NCBI GenBank assembly: GCA_046541515.1
Contig: JBKHDD010000008.1
Location: 1 to 64,000 of the forward strand
Source of the DNA: CAYFVR01 sp046541515
GTDB taxonomy: Bacteria; Desulfobacterota; Desulfobacteria; Desulfobacterales; Desulfococcaceae
Length of the DNA stretch: 64,000 bases
Reading direction: 5' to 3'
A model generated the notes under the pieces. It saw only the letters and a list, made by a program, of their open reading frames with translations. It was not told the origin of the DNA and did no database searches. How positions within the stretch are numbered: the stretch's first letter is position 1; every line of letters starts with the position of its first letter. This document shows, piece by piece, positions 35,774 to 44,146 of the stretch. The position numbers were made by a program, and so were the translations under genes.

Positions 35774-37000
35774 ATGCCCGTTTACGAATATACCGCGCTT
35801 GACGCGCGGGGAAAATCGGTTTCCGGCATCATCGACGCCGAAAGCGCCGTGGCCGCCCGCCAGAGACTGCGGGGCTCGCGGATTTTCCCCGTTTCGGTCC
35901 AGGAGACCCAGCGGTCGCCGGAAAAAAAATCGGGGTGGATGACCGCCCTCTCCCACTCCTTTGCCCGGGTCCGCCCCAGCGAAGTGGCGCTGATGACCCG
36001 CCAGCTCTCCACGCTGGCGGGCGCCGGATTTCCGCTGGTGACCGCGCTGGACACCATGATTCCCCAGATCAAATCGCCGGGCTTTAAACGGGTCATGGCC
36101 CAGATTAAAGATTCGGTGGTGGAGGGGAACACCTTCGCGGCGGCGCTGTCGCCCTATCCCGGCATCTTTTCGCCGGTGTACGTCAACATGGTGCGCGCCG
36201 GGGAGACCTCCGGCACCCTGGAAATCGTGCTGGACCGGCTGGCCGACATCGCGGAAAAACAGCAGGCCCTGGCCACCCGGATCAAAACCGCCCTGGCCTA
36301 CCCCATTCTCATGGGCGTCATCGGCGTTCTGGTGCTGTTTTTCCTGCTGGCGTTCATCGTTCCCAGCATCGCCTCCATTTTCGAGGACATGGGGCAGGCG
36401 CTGCCCACCCCCACCCGAATTCTCATTCTCATCAGCGACTTTCTGAAAACCTACTGGTGGGTGGCGCTTGGGGGCGCGGCGGCGGGCGGATTCGCGGCCC
36501 GACGCTATCAAAAAACGCCGGCCGGACAACGACTGTGGGACCGATGGGCGCTCCGCGCCCCGGGGGTGGGCGGCCTGATTCGGAAACTGGCGGCGGCCCG
36601 CTTCACCCGCACCCTGGCGTCCCTGCTGGCCAACGGCGTGACGCTGCTGGCCGCCCTGGAGATCGTGGAAAACATCGTCGGCAACGTCCACCTGTCCGAG
36701 GCCATCTCCCGGGCCGCCGAAGAGGTCGGCAAGGGCCAGGCCTTCGGCCCTTCCCTTGCCGAATCGGGCCTTTTTCCCTCCCTGGCCATTCAGATGATTC
36801 AGGTGGGGGAACAAAGCGGCGAGTTGGAGCCCATGCTGGAGAAAGTGGCCGACGTTTTCGAAAACGAGGTGGAATCCGCGGTGATGAGCATGACCTCCCT
36901 GCTGGAGCCGCTCATGATTCTGGCGATGGCGGTGGTCGTCGGCTTCATCGTGCTCTCCATCTGTCTGCCCATTTTTGAAATGAACGAGCTGGTTCGCTGA
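35774..37000 (+). CDS. gspF: Type II secretion inner-membrane protein GspF
   Basis: The 408-residue protein begins MPVYEYTALDARGKSVSGII and has the duplicated GspF domain: LMTRQLSTLAGAGFPLVTAL in the first copy and RFTRTLASLLANGVTLLAAL in the second, with three membrane segments (for example YPILMGVIGVLVLFFLLAFI). It forms the inner-membrane base with GspL and GspM beneath the pseudopilus. First gene of the operon; ATG chosen by the standard N-terminus. Confidence 0.94.
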   Translation: MPVYEYTALDARGKSVSGIIDAESAVAARQRLRGSRIFPVSVQETQRSPEKKSGWMTALSHSFARVRPSEVALMTRQLSTLAGAGFPLVTALDTMIPQIKSPGFKRVMAQIKDSVVEGNTFAAALSPYPGIFSPVYVNMVRAGETSGTLEIVLDRLADIAEKQQALATRIKTALAYPILMGVIGVLVLFFLLAFIVPSIASIFEDMGQALPTPTRILILISDFLKTYWWVALGGAAAGGFAARRYQKTPAGQRLWDRWALRAPGVGGLIRKLAAARFTRTLASLLANGVTLLAALEIVENIVGNVHLSEAISRAAEEVGKGQAFGPSLAESGLFPSLAIQMIQVGEQSGELEPMLEKVADVFENEVESAVMSMTSLLEPLMILAMAVVVGFIVLSICLPIFEMNELVR

Positions 37001-37091
37001 TCCTCGACCGTCGGCGAACCCGCGGCGGGAATCGAAGCCGCCGCTTTTTCACCGCTCCCTCGGGAGCCAACGCAAAACCATTTGAGGCGTT

Positions 37092-37529
37092 ATGAAAGCC
37101 AACCATATCTCCGGTTTTACCCTGATCGAACTGATGGTGGTCATCGTCATCCTTGGCATTCTGGCGGGCCTGATCGTCCCCCGCATCATGGACCGGCCCG
37201 ACGAAGCCAAGCAGATGAAGGCCCGCATGCAAATCGAAAGCCTGGAAACCGCACTGAAACTCTACAAGCTGGACACCGGAAGCTATCCCACCACGGAACA
37301 GGGATTGCAGGCCCTGGTGGAACCGCCCCAGACCGGCAACGCCCCGGACAATTGGAAAAAAGGGGGGTATCTGGAAAAGGGCCGGGTGCCCGTGGATCCC
37401 TGGGGAAATGAATTCGTCTACCTGAGCCCGGGCATTCAAAACGAATACGACATCGTCTCCTACGGCGCCGACGGGGCGCCGGAGGGCGAAGGCGCCAATC
37501 AGGACATCAACTCCTGGGAAATTGAATGA
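37092..37529 (+). CDS. gspG: Major pseudopilin GspG
   Basis: The 145-residue pseudopilin has the prepilin site after Gly8 (MKANHISG / FTLIELMVVIVILGILAG) with Glu at +5. YPTTEQGLQALV and the C-terminal WGNEFVYLSPG, YDIVSYGADGAPEGEG contain the calcium-binding loop typical of GspG. It builds the pseudopilus piston. Confidence 0.95.
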   Translation: MKANHISGFTLIELMVVIVILGILAGLIVPRIMDRPDEAKQMKARMQIESLETALKLYKLDTGSYPTTEQGLQALVEPPQTGNAPDNWKKGGYLEKGRVPVDPWGNEFVYLSPGIQNEYDIVSYGADGAPEGEGANQDINSWEIE

Positions 37530-38044
37530 TCGGAAACCGGTTCGGGAACCGGTCCGCCGGCTACACCCTGATCGAGCTTGTGGTGGTGGTGGCCATGATC
37601 AGCCTGCTCTTCTTCATGACGCTTCCCCGGTTCGAAAGCCGGCTGATTCAGGACGACCGGCGAAAGGTCATCCGCTGGATCATGTTGCGGGTCCAGGGCC
37701 TCAAGCAGGAAGCCCTCCGGAGCCGCTCGACGCGGGTCCTTCATCTGGACTTGGACGCCGGCCGAATCTGGGTCAGCCAGGAGGGCATGGACGAAGAGGC
37801 GCTGGACGCGGCCCGGGAATCGGGATACGAAATGCCGGAAGACGTTTCCCTGGCGGCGGTGGCGTTGCCCGACGGCGACCGCCGGGTTTCGGGGACCGTG
37901 GATTTGCGGTTTTATCCCGGCGGGTATTCGGACCGGGCCATCATTCAGCTTCGAGACGAGGACCACGACCCCATCTCCCTGCGAATCGAAACCTTTCTGA
38001 CCAAGGTCAAACTGTATCATGAGGCCGTCGATTTCGAGGGGTGA
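37526..38044 (+). CDS. gspH: Minor pseudopilin GspH
   Basis: The 172-residue protein has a prepilin leader ending in Gly12 followed by YTLIELVVVVAMISLLFFMT with Glu at +5. The rest is not strongly conserved, as usual for GspH. It overlaps gspG by four bases and gspI by 26, so translation is coupled. Confidence 0.85.
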   Translation: MIGNRFGNRSAGYTLIELVVVVAMISLLFFMTLPRFESRLIQDDRRKVIRWIMLRVQGLKQEALRSRSTRVLHLDLDAGRIWVSQEGMDEEALDAARESGYEMPEDVSLAAVALPDGDRRVSGTVDLRFYPGGYSDRAIIQLRDEDHDPISLRIETFLTKVKLYHEAVDFEG

Positions 38045-38438
38045 CCGGAGGTCGCGGGGGTTCACCCTGCTGGAGGTGATGGCGGCCCTGGCCATCATCG
38101 CCATCGTGCTGGTGGCCGTCTACCGGATGCATGCCCAGACCATTTCCATGAACGGGACCGCCGGATTCTACGCCCGGGCCCCGCTTCTGGCGCGGTCGGT
38201 CATCGCCCGACTGGCCGCGGCGCCGGACGAGATGGGATTTTCCGACGGCGGCGACTTCGGGGAAAACCTTCCCGGATATCGATGGGAGATCACCATCGAG
38301 GAGCTGGCTTCCGAAATACTCGTGGAAACGCTGGGGGAAACCGCGGAACGGCTCAGGCAAATCGATGTCACGGTGACCTTGAACGACGACCACGCCTACG
38401 CCGTCCGAACCTACCGGATGCTGACGGAGTCGGAATGA
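38019..38438 (+). CDS. gspI: Minor pseudopilin GspI
   Basis: The 139-residue protein has a leader rich in Arg (SRGDRRSRG) then FTLLEVMAALAIIAIVLVAV, a prepilin N-terminus with Glu at +5. GspI starts assembly of the pseudopilus tip with GspJ and GspK. Size and order (H-I-J-K) support the assignment. Confidence 0.85.
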   Translation: MRPSISRGDRRSRGFTLLEVMAALAIIAIVLVAVYRMHAQTISMNGTAGFYARAPLLARSVIARLAAAPDEMGFSDGGDFGENLPGYRWEITIEELASEILVETLGETAERLRQIDVTVTLNDDHAYAVRTYRMLTESE

Positions 38439-39139
38439 CGCGGGAGAATCGGGCGGGGTCCCGGGGCTTCACCCTGTTCGAGGTGCTCATCGCCATGTTC
38501 ATCTTCGGCGTGGTGGTGACCACGGTTTTCGGCTCCTACCGAACCGTCTTTTCCAGCGTGGACGCCCTCCAGGCCCGGATCGATTTCAACGAGGCGGCCA
38601 CCGTCTGTTTCAATCGGCTCGCGACCGATCTTCGGTCGGCCTACGTGGCCCGAGAACCCGCCTACGAAAAGCCGGGACTTGACGACCCGCCCGATCCGTA
38701 TCGGTTCTCGATGGAAACGGTCTACGAGGCCGGCGGCAATTTTCCCCGGCTGCGGTTCGCCTCCTTCGCCCATCTGCCCATGGGGGCCGACCGCCGGACC
38801 GGCATCGCCGAAATCGTCTACTACGTGGAATCCGAGGGAGCCTTTGGCGAAGCCGAGGAATCCCGGGTGCTGAAGCGCGGGGACCGGTTGCCGCCCTACC
38901 CCGAAAACTTCGAGGCGAAAGAGACCGATCCGGTGCTTTGCGAACGCGTGCGGTCCTTGCGGATGGCCCTGCTGGACGCGGAGGGCGAGGAGCACGAATC
39001 GTGGGATTCGGAGACGACGGAACAAAATCGGGCCACGCCCCGCGCCGTGGCGGTGACCCTTGAGCTGGGCGATGAGAATGTTTCCCTTTTCTATGAAACT
39101 GTGATAGAAATTCCAGTTTACAGAGATGCCGTTGAATAG
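38435..39139 (+). CDS. gspJ: Minor pseudopilin GspJ
   Basis: The 234-residue protein has the leader MTRENRAGSRG and FTLFEVLIAMFIFGVVVTTV; Glu is at +5. It is longer than GspH and GspI, as is normal for GspJ. ATG 38435 overlaps the gspI stop (ATGA). The middle holds a typical acidic, Arg-rich globular part. Confidence 0.85.
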   Translation: MTRENRAGSRGFTLFEVLIAMFIFGVVVTTVFGSYRTVFSSVDALQARIDFNEAATVCFNRLATDLRSAYVAREPAYEKPGLDDPPDPYRFSMETVYEAGGNFPRLRFASFAHLPMGADRRTGIAEIVYYVESEGAFGEAEESRVLKRGDRLPPYPENFEAKETDPVLCERVRSLRMALLDAEGEEHESWDSETTEQNRATPRAVAVTLELGDENVSLFYETVIEIPVYRDAVE

Positions 39140-40352
39140 TTCTTTTCAAAAACTCGTCTCGAAATCCCCGCCTTGCCGTTTCTCGGATTCGGGCGCGGGG
39201 AAACGCCTTTGCGGAGGCGGATCGAACCGTTCCGGCGAACCCGGCCGCAACGGGCGGGGCATGGCTCTGCTGGTCACCCTTTCCGTGGTCACCCTGCTCG
39301 TCGCCGGCGGCCTGGAGCTCAATCGCCAGGTTCGATTTTCGGTGGAGGCGGCGGCCCTGGCCCGAGACCGGCTGACCTTGTCGGAAATGGCCGCCGCCGG
39401 CGTTCACGCGGCCATGGCCATGCTGGTTCGGGACAAGGGCCAGAACGCCATCGACTCGGTGCAGGAAGACTGGGCGAGGCCCGAAAAGGTGGCGGAGGTG
39501 GTGTCGGCCTTTCCGTTTCCCCGGGGCAAGCTGACCGTGGACATCCAGGACGAGCGCGGAAAGATTCAGGTCAACGCCTTGGTCGATTTTCCAGAAGGCC
39601 GGAACTTCAACCTGCCCCAGAAAATCATGTGGGACCGGTTCTTGCCGCTGGTCATCGAGGAACTCCAGAGCCGGCTGGAGGAAACCGGCGGGGAACCGCT
39701 CGGCGAGGAAACGGAGCCGGCCGCAATCGTCAACTCTCTGAAAGACTGGCTCGATTCCCGGGACGACGGGGCCACCACCGGGCTGACCGGGGCCGAAGCG
39801 GAGTATTACGAAGGGCTGGAACCGCCCTATTCGCCCAACGACGGCCCCTTCGTTCACATCGGAGAATTGACCCGGGTGAAAGGAATCACGCCGGAATTGT
39901 TTTACGGATTGGGAGACGAAACCGGCGGCCTGGCCGACTTCGTGACCGTTCACGGCATGGAACGCGCCAATCGGCGGGTGGAACGCCGGGAATTTGCCTT
40001 TGACGGAAAAATCAACATCAACACGGCGCCGCTTCCCGTTCTGCTCGCCCTGATGCCTTCGGAAAATCCCGAATACGCCCTTTCGGTGTTCGAATACCGA
40101 AACGAAACCGAGGACGGCGAATTCATCCACGACCTCTCCAGTCCGACCTGGTACAAAAACGCGCCCGACGTGCCCGGCGACCTCGCCATCGACCCCAATC
40201 TAATCACGCTTTCCAGCGACATCTTCCGCGTAACCTCCTCCGCCGAACTCGACGGCGTCGAGCAGACGGTGGAAGCGGTGGTGCGGCGCGAACAGGCCGA
40301 ATCGGGCAAATGGACTTGCAACGTGTTGAATTGGCGGGTAAACGGATCATGA
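39126..40352 (+). CDS. gspK: Minor pseudopilin GspK
   Basis: The 408-residue protein has MALLVTLSVVTLLVAGGLEL after a Gly-Arg-Gly, the GspK form of the prepilin helix, in which position +5 is not Glu. Large size, KININTAPLPVLLALMPS near residue 297 and the helix-hairpin-like LTRVKGITPELFYGL are typical. The start may be ATG 39126, overlapping gspJ, giving a 45-residue leader, or a later in-frame codon; an internal start closer to the helix cannot be excluded. Confidence 0.85.
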   Translation: MPLNSSFQKLVSKSPPCRFSDSGAGKRLCGGGSNRSGEPGRNGRGMALLVTLSVVTLLVAGGLELNRQVRFSVEAAALARDRLTLSEMAAAGVHAAMAMLVRDKGQNAIDSVQEDWARPEKVAEVVSAFPFPRGKLTVDIQDERGKIQVNALVDFPEGRNFNLPQKIMWDRFLPLVIEELQSRLEETGGEPLGEETEPAAIVNSLKDWLDSRDDGATTGLTGAEAEYYEGLEPPYSPNDGPFVHIGELTRVKGITPELFYGLGDETGGLADFVTVHGMERANRRVERREFAFDGKININTAPLPVLLALMPSENPEYALSVFEYRNETEDGEFIHDLSSPTWYKNAPDVPGDLAIDPNLITLSSDIFRVTSSAELDGVEQTVEAVVRREQAESGKWTCNVLNWRVNGS

Positions 40353-41803
40353 ACCGAAAAATCGTAGGACTCGATATCCGACCGGACGCCGTGGCGGCCG
40401 TGGTGCTGCGGGGCGGTCTCCGGGACCGGACCGTGGAAACCGCGGCGACGGTGCCGCTGACGGCCGGGGCCAACGGCGAGGGCCTCCGCGACGCCCTGGC
40501 CCGTTTGCGGGAGCGGGTGGACATGCGCGACGCCCTGTGCGTCGCGGCCTTTCCCCCGGGAAACATCTCCTTCCGGAACCTCAAGGTGCCCTTTTCCAAC
40601 GCGCGGAAAATCAGCCAAATCCTCCCCTTTGAAATCGAGCCCACCCTCCCCTACCCGGTGGAGGATCTGGTGCTGGACTTTCATCCGATGGGCCGGAACG
40701 GCGACGGCGGCACCGAAGTCTTCGCCCTGGCGGTGGAAAAAGACCGGCTGGCCGAATACCTGGCCGCCTTGAAATCGGCGGGGGTCGACCCCCATCGGGT
40801 TTCCGCCGGCGGCTACTCGGCCGCGCTCTGCGCCAAGGCGGCCGGAGCGGAAAGCGACGGGGAACCCGTGCTGGTGCTGGACGTGGGGGTCGAGGCGGCC
40901 ACCCTGTTTCTGGTGATCGACGAGGACGTGCGGCTGGCCCGGGCCCTTCCCCTTCGGATCGGCCAACCGGTGACGGGGGCCGCCCTGGCCCGGTTTGTTC
41001 GGCAGACCCTGACCGCCTACGGAGACGAGATCCTGACGGACCGTTCCCCCGCCGCGCTGTTCCTTACCGGCGCGGGGTCGACGGACCCTTCCGGCGCGCT
41101 GACATCGACCCTTTCCGAGACTTTGCCCTGGCCGGTTCAACCGCTGGACCTCATGGGGGACGGCCGGGGGCGGGTCGGGGCCGAGGACGGCGTGGCCTGG
41201 TCACCGTCCCAAATGAACGGCGCCCTGGCCCTGGCCCTGGCGGAAATTGACGGCAAAAACGGCCTCAACCTTCGTCGGGGGGCATTCGCCGCCCGGCACG
41301 ACTGGTCGGCGCACCGCCGGACCTTTCTCGCCGCCGGGATTTTTCTGACGGTCATTCTGGCGCTTCTGGGTCTGCATCTCTACCTGGACACCTTCGCGCT
41401 GCAAAAACGGCTCGACCGCATCGACGCCCAGATCCACGACATTTTCCGGTCCACCTTTCCGGACGTTCAGCGAATCGTGGACCCGCTTCACCAGATGCGG
41501 GTGGCGATGGACGAGCTGGAATCGCCCCTGCCGGTGTCCGCCGACGGAGCGGGACTCCGAACCATTGAACTGTTGAACCGGATCAGCGGGGGAATTCCCG
41601 AATCGGTGGACGTGGTGCTTACCCGAACGGTCGTCACGCCGGAAAACGTGCTGATTTCAGGCAATACCGACACCTTCAATTCGGTGGACGAAATCCAGAA
41701 CAAACTTAACCGGCTGGAGCCCTTCCGGCGGGTCACCATCATCTCCACCGCCAAGGACGGAAACACCAACCGCATCCGGTTCAAAATGAAAGCCGATCTA
41801 TGA
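40349..41803 (+). CDS. gspL: Type II secretion protein GspL (PilM/PilN-like)
   Basis: The 484-residue protein has an N-terminal actin-like (PilM-type) domain starting NRKIVGLDIRPDAVAAVVLR, with FSNARKISQILPFEIEPTLP near residue 80, then one membrane helix (FLAAGIFLTVILALLGLHLY, about 330-350) and a periplasmic PilN/ferredoxin-like part. It recruits the ATPase GspE to the membrane platform. ATG overlaps the gspK stop by four bases. Confidence 0.85.
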   Translation: MNRKIVGLDIRPDAVAAVVLRGGLRDRTVETAATVPLTAGANGEGLRDALARLRERVDMRDALCVAAFPPGNISFRNLKVPFSNARKISQILPFEIEPTLPYPVEDLVLDFHPMGRNGDGGTEVFALAVEKDRLAEYLAALKSAGVDPHRVSAGGYSAALCAKAAGAESDGEPVLVLDVGVEAATLFLVIDEDVRLARALPLRIGQPVTGAALARFVRQTLTAYGDEILTDRSPAALFLTGAGSTDPSGALTSTLSETLPWPVQPLDLMGDGRGRVGAEDGVAWSPSQMNGALALALAEIDGKNGLNLRRGAFAARHDWSAHRRTFLAAGIFLTVILALLGLHLYLDTFALQKRLDRIDAQIHDIFRSTFPDVQRIVDPLHQMRVAMDELESPLPVSADGAGLRTIELLNRISGGIPESVDVVLTRTVVTPENVLISGNTDTFNSVDEIQNKLNRLEPFRRVTIISTAKDGNTNRIRFKMKADL

Positions 41804-42339
41804 AGAAATTCTGGAACCGACTCGCCAAGCGGGAACGATACGCGCTGATGGTCTGCGCGGCCTTCGTGGTTCTGTTCGTGGTGGTGCAGTTCGCCGTGAC
41901 CCCTTTTCTGGACTGGCGAAACCGACTGCGGCGCACCCTGGCGGCCCAGTCCGCGGCGCTGGCGGAAATGCGGGAAATGGAAACCAAATACGCCGCCCGA
42001 AAGAGCCGGGCCGAGGCCTTCGCCCGGCAGTTCGCCCGACGGCCGAGGGATTTCAGCCTGTTCTCCTTTCTGGACGAACTGGCCGGCGGGGCGGGCATCA
42101 AAAACCACATCGCCTACATGAAACCCTCCAAATCCCAGGAACCGGACAGCCCCTACACGGTGTCCAAGGTGGAACTGAAGCTGGAGGGAATCAACCTGAA
42201 GCAGCTGACGCCCTACCTTCACCGCGTGGAGATGGAAAACGCCGACAAGATGGTCTTCGTCCGTCGAATGTCCATCACGCGCAAGGGAGACAAGGGCGTG
42301 ATCGACGTCATCCTTCAGGTGGAAACCTATGAAACCTGA
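41800..42339 (+). CDS. gspM: Type II secretion protein GspM
   Basis: The 179-residue protein has a short basic cytoplasmic start (MKKFWNRLAKRERYALMVCA), one membrane helix (ALMVCAAFVVLFVVVQFAV) and a periplasmic coiled coil plus a PilO-like ferredoxin fold. It partners GspL. Overlap of four bases with gspL. Confidence 0.82.
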   Translation: MKKFWNRLAKRERYALMVCAAFVVLFVVVQFAVTPFLDWRNRLRRTLAAQSAALAEMREMETKYAARKSRAEAFARQFARRPRDFSLFSFLDELAGGAGIKNHIAYMKPSKSQEPDSPYTVSKVELKLEGINLKQLTPYLHRVEMENADKMVFVRRMSITRKGDKGVIDVILQVETYET

Positions 42340-42353
42340 AGGACCGTTCGTTC

Positions 42354-43196
42354 ATGGCTAAATCCTGGGCGGCCTACGCCCTTTACGCACTTGTGCTGAC
42401 GGGCGCGCTGCTCTACGCCCGCTTTCCCGCCGACGCGGTGGAACGTTATCTGGTGGACCGGGTCGCCCGGGCCGCGCCGGGGACCGAACTCGTCATCGGC
42501 AAACTCCGCCCCGCCCTGCCGCCGGGCCTGGTGCTGGAGCCGGTGGGCCTCGCCCGGGCCGAAACGCCCCTGTTGCGGCTGGACCGACTTCAACTGACGC
42601 CGGCCCTGCTTTCGCTTTTGGGCGACCGCCCCCGGACGGATGTGGACGCCCGCGGCCTGGGCGGCCGGGTGGAAGGGGAGCTGATCCTGGCCCGGACCGA
42701 AGACGCCGCGGCTCCCGAAGCCGCCGAAGCCGAATGGACGAATCTGGACCTCTCCGACCTGCCGTTTCTCCAGCAAATTTCGCCCCACGCGGTGACCGGG
42801 CTGCTGGACGGCGGCCTGACCTACGAGGCCGGGGAAGGCGAGGCGACCCTGACGATCCGCGACGGCGGAGTGGTGTTCACCGAGCCCCTGTTCAACATTC
42901 CGGGGGTTTCCTTCGCGCGCATCCACGCCCGCCTTTCCCTGACCGGCGGCCGCACCCTGACCCTGACCGAATGCACACTCGACGGGAACCAGGTGGACGG
43001 CAACCTATCCGGCACGTTGACCTTGGGCCGTCCGTTGGAATCCAGCAGCCTGAATCTGACGGGCGAACTGCGGCCCCATCCCGCCCTGCTTGCCGGCCTG
43101 GGAGACGGGGCGGCCATGTTGCTCCGCCAAAGACGGGGACCCATTCCGTTCGCCATCCGGGGACCGCTGGCGTCCCCCCGATTTTCCCTGAACTGA
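42354..43196 (+). CDS. gspN: Type II secretion protein GspN
   Basis: The 280-residue protein has one N-terminal hydrophobic segment (AAYALYALVLTGALLYARFP) and a periplasmic part with AsmA-like repeats (LGGRVEGELILAR, GLLDGGLTYEAGEGEATLTI, LTLTECTLDGNQVDGNLSGT). This matches the GspN family present only in some T2SS operons, including deltaproteobacterial ones. Its exact role is unsettled. Confidence 0.8.
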   Translation: MAKSWAAYALYALVLTGALLYARFPADAVERYLVDRVARAAPGTELVIGKLRPALPPGLVLEPVGLARAETPLLRLDRLQLTPALLSLLGDRPRTDVDARGLGGRVEGELILARTEDAAAPEAAEAEWTNLDLSDLPFLQQISPHAVTGLLDGGLTYEAGEGEATLTIRDGGVVFTEPLFNIPGVSFARIHARLSLTGGRTLTLTECTLDGNQVDGNLSGTLTLGRPLESSSLNLTGELRPHPALLAGLGDGAAMLLRQRRGPIPFAIRGPLASPRFSLN

Positions 43197-43206
43197 GGAG
43201 CACGCC

Positions 43207-44112
43207 ATGTTCGGCCTGCGATACGCCGCCGCGGCTTTAAACATTTTGTTTCTGACCGCCGCGGTCTACCTCGGCGTCACCGCTTTTTACAAAACCGTAA
43301 CGGCCCGGATGGAAACCGGAGAAACGTTTCGAACGGGCACGGCGACCGCCGACCGCCCCACGGAAACCGCCGCCCAGCCCCTGGCCCATTACGCCGCCAT
43401 CGCGGACCGCAACCTGTTCAAGACCGGCGACGCCTCCGCGCCCCCCAAGGCCGAGGAGACGAAGCCGGAACCGCCGTCCGCGGAGCCCCTCCAGGAAACC
43501 CAGTTGCGACTGAAACTTTGGGGCACCGTGACCGGCGACGGCGACGGGGATCGGACCTACGCGGTCATCGAGGAGCCCCGCAAACGGGAGCAGAACCTTT
43601 TCCGAATCGGCGACACTCTGGAAGGCGCCAAAGTCAAGGAGATTCTGCGCGAGCAGGTGATTCTGACGGTGAACGGCCAGGACGAGGTTCTCCGGATGGC
43701 GGAATCCCCCGGCGCGAGTCGTTCGTTTGCCGCCTACGCGCCGCCGGAGACGAGTCCCTCCACCCCCTTCGACGGAGAGGGCGGCGGCAATTCCCGCCGG
43801 GTGAACCTGAGCCGGGCAGAGATGGAATCGGCCATGGACAACGTCAACAGTCTGATGCGCCAGGCCCGGATTCGGCCCCACTTCCGCAACGGCAAGCCCG
43901 ACGGCCTGACCCTCTCCCGGGTCCGGCGCGACTCCATCTTCACCCGCCTGGGACTGCGCAGCGGCGACATCATCACCGGGGTTGACGGACAGTCCATCCA
44001 ATCGGTAGACGACGCTCTGAAATTTTACAACAGCCTCAAGTCGGCCTCCAATCTGAACCTCCAGATCCGGCGGCGGGGCCAGACCCAGACCCTTCAGTAT
44101 GCCATCGAATAA
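43207..44112 (+). CDS. gspC: Type II secretion protein GspC with PDZ domain
   Basis: The 301-residue protein has a single membrane helix (AAALNILFLTAAVYLGVTAF), an HR domain (HYAAIADRNLFK near residue 60; LRLKLWGTVTGDGD) and a C-terminal PDZ domain (LSRVRRDSIFTRLGLRSGDI, then TGVDGQSIQSVDDAL). It couples the inner platform to the secretin GspD encoded next. GspC-D after F-N is a variant gene order. Confidence 0.88.
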   Translation: MFGLRYAAAALNILFLTAAVYLGVTAFYKTVTARMETGETFRTGTATADRPTETAAQPLAHYAAIADRNLFKTGDASAPPKAEETKPEPPSAEPLQETQLRLKLWGTVTGDGDGDRTYAVIEEPRKREQNLFRIGDTLEGAKVKEILREQVILTVNGQDEVLRMAESPGASRSFAAYAPPETSPSTPFDGEGGGNSRRVNLSRAEMESAMDNVNSLMRQARIRPHFRNGKPDGLTLSRVRRDSIFTRLGLRSGDIITGVDGQSIQSVDDALKFYNSLKSASNLNLQIRRRGQTQTLQYAIE

Positions 44113-44146
44113 CGGCTGCCCCGCGAAAGGAGGCATTCGGCCCGAC